Shown one piece after another: positions 27,001 through 39,000 of a stretch of DNA of 64,000 nt. Made by a program: the position numbers and the translations under genes. The stretch lies in the NCBI GenBank assembly GCA_028023455.1, contig JAQFVV010012418.1, positions 5,947,244-6,011,243 of the forward strand. Reading direction: 5' to 3'. This DNA comes from Epiperipatus broadwayi (taxonomy: Eukaryota > Onychophora > Udeonychophora > Euonychophora > Peripatidae). The notes below the pieces were generated by a model, which saw nothing but the letters and a program-made list of their open reading frames with translations, was not told the origin of the DNA and did no database searches. Position 1 is the first letter of the stretch. Every line of letters begins with the position of its first letter.

Positions 27001-30000
27001 TCATCATCAATTTTACATTTTTTAACTGTAGTCATTTTTAAGAACAGATTTCAAAATTTGGAAATTAACAGCCATGTCGAACACTAGTGAAACAAATGGT
27101 ATACTGACAAGTTCAATGATTTTAATCAAGACCATGAGATTTAGACAAAAACAGAGTTGATTGAGCGAAGAGTTCCAGGATCTTAATTTGAACAATTATT
27201 TATTTTACACATATAATGAAAACAAGTTGATAGCTTCTACTCAATGAATTATATCTTTTATTATTACAGCATTTATGAAGCTAGCATAAAAAAAATAATT
27301 GAGAATAAAAAAAATAATTGACGTTCATATATATTTCGTCATCTTTAAAGATGAAAATAATTTTTTAATCTTAGCATTATTAGTTTTTCAAATCAACTAA
27401 ATTTATTATTCATTTAGTTATTTTGATGTTGTTTACAAGAACACCTGAGTTTGGTAATTATAAAATAAATTTTAAAAAAAAGTTTCAATTGGTGATGGTG
27501 ATGCATGATTAATTTATCTTTAAACAGAAAAGGGAAATCTTTTAGAAACAGATCAAAGAAGTTGGAGTAAAAAAAAATCTTTTAGTTGTTTAGCATTGTA
27601 TTTAATTACTGAATTGTATTTTTTTTAAAAGGTGATAAATTTTTAAAAAATAAAAGTTATAAATAATTACTAACCTGTGTTGTCTATTTATGTGTTATTA
27701 CTAACAAGTTGTTCCATTCTTAAATGCTAAAATCTAGCATAGCTATACATTTTAAATAGGTTTGCTATTCATATTTGATGACCTCGATGTAATGGATTGA
27801 ATGAAAATAGCAAAAGAGAACAAGAATAAAGTCAATACATTTTCCCCAAGTGTTTATACACTTTTATTTCAAAAAGCATTGAGAAATGTTGAGATTTTTA
27901 TAGATCATAAGTAAGATCTTTCTTTAATGAAAGTTAAAAATCTTCCATTTCTTATAAATTGATAACATTTTTTAGCAAAAGTGCTTTTGTATGCGAATTA
28001 TTAACACATTTAATGGAAGAAAAAGTACATATTCTATAAATATCCAAAAAGCATTTATTTATTTGTTTTATTGATTTATCTTATTTTAAATCTCATGTCA
28101 TTTATGCATTATGAATTAAGTTGTATTTAAATAAGTCTTAAAATTTTTTTTCTCACAATTTTAAATGAAAGAAAGCCAACTAATTAAGTAAATATTAACG
28201 ACATTTTTTTGTTGTTGTTACCAGACTAATAATCTATCAGTAAAAATTTCGTTTTTATTAAAGATAATTGATCATGCATTTCAGTTCAAAGTTTACGTTT
28301 GTAATTAAAAAAAAACCCAACTGTTTGTAAACAATTTTTTAAAAATTAGTTTCACTGATTTGAAAATATTCACACATTTACAAATTTTATTCATAAAAGA
28401 CAAAAGTATATAATGCATTAAATACAATATTATTTTATTTTTAAGAAACAAATATATATATATATGTCAATTATTAACTGAAGCTATCACAATAGGTATT
28501 TATTATCTATATGTAAAATCTGCACGATAATATATATAACATTTTTTAACTTATGTGTGGTCCAAACAAATGCATAGCAGAGACCCAATGTGGCCCGTGA
28601 GCCGTAGTTTGCCCACCTCTTGTCTATAGGCTTTATAATACAACACTTGAAGAGCCTCTTGCCTCATTTCAAAATAATAAGATCGAAACAGTCTGTTAAA
28701 AGTACCAGTTGGCTTAGTGATCTACAGGAGCTGAGATTCTGGTAAACGAAATCCTCTGACAATAATCTACTGCTCTTCAACTTGTGGACGCACTAATCGT
28801 AGCAGTTACCATAAAAAAAAGCAAGCAGTCCTTTTTCTCTACCATTTTACATCATCTCTTCTTTTGTTTCTCTTATCTTTTCTGGAGTAAATTCTTTGGC
28901 TTTAATCAGTTCATATTATTTAGTTTGTTATCATACAATAAAATTCCTTAGCTTTTTAATTATACAATTAATTACTCTCTTAGGAATTTACTTCCATATA
29001 TGGTAAGTTTATAAGGTCTATAATATTAATTAATCTTAGGAACTTATTTCCTTATCTATAAGGTTTTACAATTAATTTAATGTTTTAGGAATTCCTTTCC
29101 ATATAAGATAATTTATAAGCTCGGTTCCATTAATCAATACATAGATGCATCTATGTTTACTTAAACTATATTTAATTGAAAACATTTCTTTTCAACAATT
29201 TATTTATTTATTTAAGTTTAAATATTCTTTAATATTTTTACTCCAGAAAATAATTTATGCTTACATATAGTCATTGAATCTGGCTGGTCTTCATATCTGA
29301 TGTCTGGGAGATCTAGTTGTTAATCCACTCGGATTTGATGTTGATTCTAGTTATTCTTCCATTGCTCTGGTTTCCATATTGCAGCTTTCTGGTTTTTCCT
29401 CCTCATCCCTGATCAGAGATGTTGGTTCTGCTGTATCTTGTCTTCCTTCATTTTCATCTTTTGGCATGGGCACTGTAATTTTCCAATCTTCTTTAAATCT
29501 CCAACAGACATAATTTACGTCTTCTGTATGATAGTTCCATCCTGGACTTGGATAATTGCTATTGCTTTGGATAGCATTTTTGCAATTTCTCCTTCAGCCC
29601 ATTTCTTCTGGATTATGTCTCGAACCCAAATTCTGTCACCTATTATGCATGTTTCTTTTCCGATCCTTTGTTTGTATTTTTCATTTTCCTCGCTCTCCAT
29701 TTTATCAGATGTACTTGGTCGTAAAAGTGATAATTTAATTCTCAGTTTCCTTCCCACCAGCAGTTCAGCTGATTTCCCTGTAGTTGTTCATGGGGTAGAG
29801 TGTTGATGCAGCATAGCGTTACATATTGCTTGCTGCATACTTATGTTATTTGACTTGAGAGCTTTTTAAATTATCTGCACAGCCTTTTCAACAAGACCAT
29901 TTGACTCTTGGGGAATACGGGAGTGCACTATGTGTTTGATGCCATTATCAATAAAATAGTTTTCCATTTCTTGCGTGGTGAAACCAATGCCCTTGTCGGA

Positions 30001-33000
30001 CACGATGGTTTCAGGGTTTCAGGGAGACCATGGCAAGAAAATACAGCATTTAAATGTTCAATTGTTTCTTTTGTACTCATATTTTTTACAATTTGATATT
30101 CTGCCCATTTGGAATATGTGTCTATAAGTATGAGCAGTATCTTGCCGTTTATTGTGCCTGCACGGTCAATGTGTATTCTTTGCTAGTCTTCTGTTGCTAT
30201 TGAACACTGATCATATTGTTTTGCCTTCATATTAGTTTTCGATTGACAGGGTGTGCATTTTTTGATGTACTGCTCGATATCTGATGTTATTTTTAGCCAC
30301 CAGACATAGCTACAAGCTAATGCTTTGGCTTGCACAACTCCAGGGTGACATTTGTGTAAAAGTTTTAAAACTTGTTTTCTACCTTCTGTTCATATTACGA
30401 CTTGGTCCCCCATTAGTACCCATCCTTTGCAAGCAGACAATTTCTTGCAGTTTGTCCAGAACTCTGTTGTGATGTAGTGCAGCTTCGACTTTGGCCATCT
30501 GTTCCATAAGCTGTCGGTAGCCTTTGTTGTTTTTGCCCAGCTCGCTACTTTTTTACTGTTCAGGATTTCCAATTTCAACACATCAATGTAGTTTATTTCC
30601 ATCTCCATGCTGCTTGGTTCTTCTTTATCTGGGATTTGGGACAGAGTGTCTGCAGGTGCAATTTCTTTGCCTTTCTTATATTTCAGTTTGTAATCATAAG
30701 ATGACAAGATGTTTCTCTAGTGCATCATACGTGGGCTTAATATTCATAAATTGATTTGTCATGTCCCAGAATCCCCAGCAATGGCTTGTGCTCAGTTATT
30801 ATTTCAATTGATCTGCTGAAAAATATATTGATGAAATTTTTTCAGAGTGAAGATAATAGCTAAAGCTTCTTTATTGATGTGACAATAATTCCTTTCTGCT
30901 TTTGAGAGCAAACGCGATGTGTATGCAATGGGCTGTCCCCGTTTATAACATAGGTGAGAGACAACTGCCCCCATCCCCCATTCTTATGCATCCGTGGTTA
31001 AATGTAGTTCCAAATTACTATAGAAATGTATTAACAATTTGTCAGATAATAATAGGTTTTTCGTTTTGTTAAATAATTTCTTATGAATTTCCAACCATTG
31101 CCATTTTTGATCTTTTCTCAGTAAGTCGTACAATGATTTTGCTATGAGCATGTTTTATTCTCTAAAAAAGGCTCAAAAAAAAAAAAAAAATCTAAATATA
31201 CCTGTAGTTGTTTAATGTTTTTAAGCTTCGTCACATTTTTCACTGTTCTAACTTTCTCAGGTGCTGGTTTCTTTCCCCCATCGGAAATTATGTGTCCCAG
31301 AAAAAACAATTCTTTTGCGTGCTATACGCTTTTTAAGGCATTCAATTTTACTCCCATTTTGTTTCACATACTGTAAAGAGCCTTTTATGCAGCATCTCTT
31401 CTGAGTTAGCTGTGATGAGTATATCATTGAAATATGGAATAACTCTTTCCAGACTCTGGGGCAATGTATCAAATTTGGCTTGGAAAATGTAAGGGGCTGT
31501 TGATATGCTAAACGGTAAATGATTACATTTAAATAATCCTATTGGTGTTGTCAATGTGAAAGTTTCCACTGATTTGTCTGTCACCTGTATCTGGTGAAAT
31601 ACGGAATTTTAAATCCAATTTTGCAAAATGCTATAAGACTGGCTAGTACTTCGCTCACATTAGAAACTGGGTATGCTCCCCTGTTCAGATATTTATTTAC
31701 AGTTACTCGGTACCACCACATAGTCTAATTTCGCCGTTTGGCTTGGTTATCACTACTATAGGCGTGGCTCAATCCGATGTTTCAATTGGCATTAATAGAC
31801 CCTTAGCAAACAATGATTTTAGGTTTTCTGCCACTTTCTCTTTTTGAGTGAATGGGATTTTCCATGATTTACACACAAGTCATGCATTTTCCATCAAAAC
31901 TATCTTGACTGGGCTCATATTAATTAATCTCAATTCTTCATTAACAAATCAGGATATTTGTAGGCCATTTATTGTTTCAGAGATTTTTTTAATAGTATTA
32001 ATTTGTATACCCAATCTGTGGAACCACTCTCTCCCAACTATGGGACTGATCTTCTGTTGACTATGTACAGGGGTAGATTTTCTTTTTTGCCGCAGTGATT
32101 AAATTGGCTGTCACATGACCTATCAGTTTAAGCACGTTTCCGTTTATATCACATGCACTAATATTTTTGTTTTCTCTATTTTACTTTCATCATTGGCCGA
32201 TGACAGTAACTGCCAATCAGTGAATGACATCAGTGAGTTATCTGATCAACTATCAATTTCCATTGACAGGTCTTTGCGGCAAAGTCTCAGCTTCATCATA
32301 AACTCCTTTAGAACTTGGGTGCCCATGTTTTTAATTGTATGGTAACCGCCCCTATTTCCTTGCATAGGCAATTTACCTTTCCCTTTCCAATTACCTACCT
32401 GTTTGCAAATACGTGCTGATTGCTCCTTTTGTCTGCATTTAAAACATGATTCTTTATGTCACCTACATTCTTTTGATATGTGACCTCTTTTACCACAACA
32501 AAAACATATTACCCTAATATTCTTACTTTTTTCAGCTTTTAGCAACATGGACTTTTCCTGCTCTATTTTAAACATACATGTAGGGTTTTCATCCCTCTTA
32601 GTGCCAAATACCTGAGCCTGTTCTAGCATTAACTCGTACATGATGCTTTTCTTAATGGCCATTTCAGGTTCGCCTTTGTTAATTCCCTAAGAGCTGTATT
32701 ATACTCTTTAATTTTTCCACCTTCCAGCTTCTTTCTTCTTCAGAAAATTAAGTGAGCTATGTGCTGTGATGAATGAAGGTTGAATTGATCACTTAATTTC
32801 TCCATTAGATCTTCAGACTTTACTTTCTCAGTAATAGATATCTCAAACAATCTATTTACAACTTCTATTATTTTCATACCTGCAAAACACATGAGTGCAG
32901 CTACTTTCTTTTTATTATCTTCAATGCCATTCAAGGTAAAGAAGTTTTGTAACTGTGTAATAAATATAGAACAGCTATTCAGATAAAAGCACTCATAACT

Positions 33001-36000
33001 AATTACTAATTCTGTACTTTTCTTCCTAAATTTGAAAGCCAAAATGCCAGAAGCTCCTAGGTTCAAACAACAGCAATTGCCAATAATTTGGCTTTTAAAC
33101 TTATCCACTATTCACAGGTTCAATGCGACTGCACAAAGAATTTGCTGTGTCCCCAACTTTGACTGGGTGACCATCAAACAAATATACAATAAAACTTCAC
33201 AGAATAACAGCTCATGTATTTACCAATAGTAATTTATTAACAATTTGAAAAAATAATTATTATACTGATCTTTAATGCTAATATAAAGGTTGTATTTGAG
33301 CGAGTTTAATTCACTGGTTGATTATTGAATAGCGAATACTATTTATACAATTAAGGAAAAGCTATTAATTAACTTTACCTTCACTACCATCTATAGGCAT
33401 TATAATACAACCCTTGATGAGCCTCAAGGCATTTCAAAATAATAATAAGACTGACTAATCATCTTAGTGACCCACAGGTGTAGAGATCCTGGGAAAAGAA
33501 ATCCTCTGATGATAATCTACTGCTTTTCAATTCGTGGACGCACTAACAGTAGCAGTTACCACAGAAAAAAGCAAGCAGTCCTTTTTCTCTAGCATTTTAT
33601 ATCATCTCTTCTTTTGTTTCTCTTATCTTTTCTGGAGTAAATTCTTTGGCTTTAATCAGTTAGTATTATTTAGTTTGTTATCATACAATGAAATTCCTTA
33701 TCTTTTTAATTATACAATTAATTACTCTCTTAGGAATTTATTTCCATATATGGTAAGTTTATAAGGTCTATAATATTAATTAATCTTAGAAATTTATTTT
33801 ATTATCTATAAGGTTTTACAATTAATTTAATGTTTTAGGAATTCCTTTCCATATACGATAATTTATAAGCTTGGTTCCATTAATCAATATATAGATGCGT
33901 CTATGTCTATTTAAACTACGTTTAATTGAAAACATTTCTTTTCAATTATTTATTTATTTAAGTTTAAATATTCTTTAATATTTTACAGTAGTAAAAATTC
34001 AAAGAGAACTGCAAGATTTGAACTTTTATAATGAAATAATGATAATTTAAATAAATATCAAAACTGCAATTAGTTTTCTATTTTAAAAAAACCCTAAAAA
34101 GAGAAAAGACAACTAATTGTGCAAGGAAGAAGAGAAAACTGATCAGATCTGCAGGAACACTGAATAGAATACTTCAAAGTAATCTGAAACAATCTCCTTT
34201 GTGAGTGCAAAGAGAAAAATAAAAAATTCACTTAACCCTTCAAAAGAATGTAGTAAAACTGTATGTATATTTACTATTTTTTTGAGCTCAGAAAAAAATT
34301 GAAAGCCAAAGGTTCTTTTGGGTGAGAATTTTATTTTTGACAAATTCATTCAACTTTTTTTTTTTATCATATTAGATTTATAAAGCATTTTATTATTATT
34401 GAGTTTTAACTATAGTTTTAAATAAAAAATTGTATTGCAAATATTTAATTTTTTTTGATTAGTGTATATATTTTCTAATTAGATGATTTTACATTTGTAT
34501 ATATTTTTTATACATAATAAAATGCTCATTTATGCTATATTCAAACCCTTTAAAATCCACTACCATTTTTGTTTCATTACAATAATTTTGTTTTATTAAA
34601 ATTTAAAGTATTGACCATCTTTCGTTTCTTCTATGCATCATTAATATCAATATACCATATTAAACTTCAATATCTGGTATGTGTGATAAGTGGATATCTA
34701 TTAATTACACGAGCTATGGCTAACTATCACAAAAGAAACAACTAGAATGGGAAATAATGAATGCATAAAATAGATAGATGAATTGGTTGTGTAATGGTGT
34801 TGGTGCCACACTTTTTAGCTAAAGTTGGCACCACAATAAATTCAAATCATCACATTAACCTATGCTTCTAATAAAGGGTTAATCAACTACTGTTTGTCTG
34901 TAAATCCTTTCATTTCAGTTGAAAATTGAATTTTGGCAATATATTATTTTTCTTGTTTAAATATTCTCCATATCTTATACTGTTATAAATCATGCAACCA
35001 ACATATGATTTGAATATCTTTCTTCTATCTTTTCAAACTACATACCATTATAATATATATAACAAAAAAAATGTGAAAGTATAGCTATGGTGAAAGATGC
35101 ACAGAGATAAGAATAAAATTTGAAAATATATAAAATAAGGCTGAAATGAGAGTAGGATAATTTCTACTCCATACTTTCTTACCTGAGCTGTTATTATCAT
35201 GTAATTGCTCACATTGGAAATGAACATATATATATATACATACTGCTAATGAACATGCAAGTTAGAGTAGGATAATTTCTACTCTATACTTTCTTACCTG
35301 AGCTGTTATTATCATGTAATTGTTCACATTGGAAATGAACATATATATATATACTTATTGCTAATGAACATGCAAGTTAACATGGAATTTATTAATCCCT
35401 AACTTATACATTGTTGAGTTTTCACAAATGCAGAAAATATACGTGACTGTTTTTATTCTACATCTCTGTAATAAAATACATTAAGGCTTTATGCCCCAGA
35501 AGTTATAATGTCATCAGAGAAAAAAAGTGGTTGGTAAGAGATGGCTGGGGATAAAAATTATTGAGTTACAGACCTTTGTTGCTATCTATAATTACAGATC
35601 AGTTTTATATAATGGAAAATTACAAGACTTGAAATTGTGCAAATTTATAAAATTAGAAAAAAAGATGTAGAAAGAACTGATTTAAAAAGAGTTTGTTTTA
35701 TCATAAAGTCATACATATTAAAAACACAAGTGAAGTGAGATTTATTATAAATAATAATAGAATAAAATTGAAAAGATATGAGAGAGTAGCAACATTAGCT
35801 TTGAACTTCATAAAAAATACAAAATGCAAATAATTCAAGTTGACATTCTAACTAGTATTCATTCTAATAAAAAAGTAGAAAATCTTTCCATAGAAAAATA
35901 AAACTTAGATTTGAAAAACAGTTTTATAGAAGAAAGGCATATGCATAAATTTGGATATGATAATAAAATTAAAGGAGACAGACTTATAGAATTTGTGGAA

Positions 36001-39000
36001 AATTTATAGCATAATAGATGGGGAAGTTATCAAAATGAAAGCACAACAGAATTTGATTCTAATATAAAGAAAATAAACTTTCAGTCATGCGCTTTTCATG
36101 AATTTACATACACTCACTCATAGGCATCAGTTTAAAAAGTGTAAACCCTATGCTTAGAGCTTATCATTATATAAGCCAACCTTTGCTCACTGTGATAAAA
36201 TCAGGACTTAACCTATTGTGTGCCTGATATATAACTTGACAAATGAATTGTACAAATTTATTCACTGTATAGCAGGAGAGAGATAGAATCTCATTTTTAT
36301 AATGCTTGATTACATATGAAATATAGAGAAGGAAATAAACCTTCGGTCATGCCCTTTTTACGAATTTACACGCATTCACTCATCTCAGTTTAAAAAATAT
36401 AAGCGAATCTAATGCTTAGAGCTTATCATATAAGCCAACCTTTGTTTACCAAACTGAAATCAGGGCTTTAACCTATTGTGTGCCTGATATATAACTTGTC
36501 AAATGAATTTTACAAACTTATTCATTCTATAGCAGGGGAGAGAAAGAATCTCATTTTTAACCACCTATGATTAAAAATAAATAATAAATACTTATGAGAG
36601 AATGTGGGTAAATTCTTGAAAAGCACATGACTGAAGATTTATTTTCTTCTTTGTATTACATAAGGCAAAACTCTCCATACAGTAGTGCCACCCTATGCCA
36701 ACCAGAGTAATCAATGGATGCCAGAAGGCTTCTGCATAAAATCCCTATCTAGTACCTACTCATCCAATATCCCCAGACTAGTTTCTAGCTTGTGGCTTTT
36801 GTCAGTGAGGAGCCTTGGATCTGAGAGCACTGCATCTAGATCTTAGGATCTAATACAACCCTCCAGCAGCCACATTTTATCTCTACTTAACTACAAAACT
36901 ATGAGAATGAAATTGAAAACACAATAATATTTTCAATCTAAGCTCAATAGCCCATATAGTTATATGGGTCTGAACTCAGTTCAGCACACATTGATTACTC
37001 TGGTTGGCACAGGATGGCACAACTGTATGGAGAGTTTTACCTTGTTTAATAACAATTATATGCTAGTATAAGAGATAGTGATCATGTGATTACATAAGAC
37101 TATTTATTACAATAAATTCAAAATTTAATATTAATTTCTAATCATAGATGGTTAAAAATAATATTCTATCTCTCTCTTGTTATAGAATAAATAAGTTTGT
37201 ACAATTCATTTGTCAAGTTATACATCAGGCACGTAATAGGTTAAAGCCCTGACTTCAGCATGATGAGCAAAGATTGGTTTATATAACAATGAGCTCTAAG
37301 CATAAGGTCCACTTATGCTTTTTAAACTGATTCTTATGGGTGAATGCATGTAAATTTGTGAAAAGCACATGATTGAAGGTTTATTTCCTTCTCTATATTT
37401 ACATATATAATCAAGCCTATAAAAATAGACTATTTATTATAGAATTAGATTATATTTTGACAAACAGAAATTATATATGTCGAGATTATAATGAGCTTAA
37501 TAGACATGTATTAATTCAAAATTAGTCAGACAAAAGTTATTATGAAAAAAAAAAGCATGGACAATTGCAAAAAATTATGAAAACTGCAATGGAGATGTAA
37601 CAAATTAAAGATAATAAAAAAACTTTCAGACATGAAAAAAATACTGAAATATTAAATATATGACAGAAAATGTAAAATTAAAAAAGTATTATTCATTAAC
37701 AATGTTTAGCTGAATATATTTTGAAAGATGCATACTAAAATGTAAAATTTCATATTTCTGTTTAAATTATGAATATAATGGTTTTCTTTGACATAAATAC
37801 TCAGACCAAAATGCATTAAAATTATATTTAATGTTTTTAATATTTTTTCTATGAATGAAATAGTCTTAGTATTATCTTTAATTTATATCAATAATTAACA
37901 TTTCCCTAATCTTTAGAAATACTCTAATGAATTTAAGCTAAAACTTACAATCATATTAATATTTTAATATTAATAAACTTTCAAAATGACTGTGGAAAAA
38001 CTAAACAAAGAATAGTACTTAATGCAGAAAATAACAAAAAATGCTTAAGATTACAAAGATATCACAATAGAGAAAAACAAAACATGACAAAAATAAAAAT
38101 ACATTTTTTGAAACATACTGATGTATAACTATTATTGTATCAATATTTTTATAAAAAGATTTAAATTAAAGCTGCAAAATCAAAAATATACGTTTTCATA
38201 ACAGTCATATCTAATAATATCTGATTGTGAATCAAAATAAAATATCAATACATTATCTAAAATACAAAACTGAGAAATCATTATTCCTAATAGCCAAGAT
38301 TCACTAACTGAGTGCTTTAATGGCAAATATATCCAAGTGACTAATAGCTAAAATAATTATTTACATGTAGTATCCCATCTTTCTAATTGAATACTAAAAC
38401 TGATGAAGACTTTAGAGATATTTACAAATAACAACTTTGAATACATTTCATTGAAACAATGGTAATGTAGATGATTGCTGTTGTATTCTGATAAATATTC
38501 TAAAGAATTTGGCAATATTCTGGGTTTATGACATAAGGTTTCAGTATTACCTCAGCAGAAATGTTTAAAGAGCCAAATACTTTTTCATAATCTCATACTT
38601 ATCATTTTTAAATAACTTCTTTTAACACTTAGATATTATCATTAAAATCAGTGAACACTTAGACAATCCCAATATCAATAACAATCTCAACCTATTGCCA
38701 AAGCAATCTCCTTTTAACAATAAATATTGTGCTAACAACCACTTTAAAGGATTAACTTATTTCTTTGAATCTAAAGTTCTCTGCACACTTATAATATTCT
38801 TTGTAAATCTATGTTATAATATTTTTTTTTTTTATCCTACTAAATGTAAATATTACTATGGCATTTTTCCAATTATCAATTAGACGTTTGAAGTACAGCT
38901 TTGCTAATAACTTTATTTCTTCAACTATTCCTAAAAATATTTATGATCATATTTTTTGCTGAATGATTTCTATTTTCCATAGATTTAAATGTTCAAATCA

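Larger units (their letters stand above)
24830..33987 (-). mobile_element. Gypsy-type LTR retrotransposon, structurally complete, decayed, carrying a hAT insertion
   Basis: Flanked by the 5-bp direct repeat GTAGT (24825-24829 and 33988-33992). LTRs begin TGCTGTGTCC and end TTTTACA in plus orientation. The right LTR (5' LTR of this minus-strand element) is 33143-33987, 845 bp. The left LTR is 24830-25084 plus 28622-29242, split by a hAT element. The inside, 33142-29243, carries gag, zinc knuckle, protease region, RT, RNase H and integrase in Gypsy order. All frames are broken. It lies in VPS50 intron G-H in the same orientation as the gene. Confidence 0.93.

Noticed and set aside
26269-27087. 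Plus-strand open frames of 60-130 codons in the hAT
   Set aside because: Antisense to the transposase; no domain or start context.
34770-34870. Possible SINE (GGTGTTGGTGCCAC..GTTGGCACCAC)
   Set aside because: Only a short inverted repeat is visible, with no A/B-box pair and no second copy.
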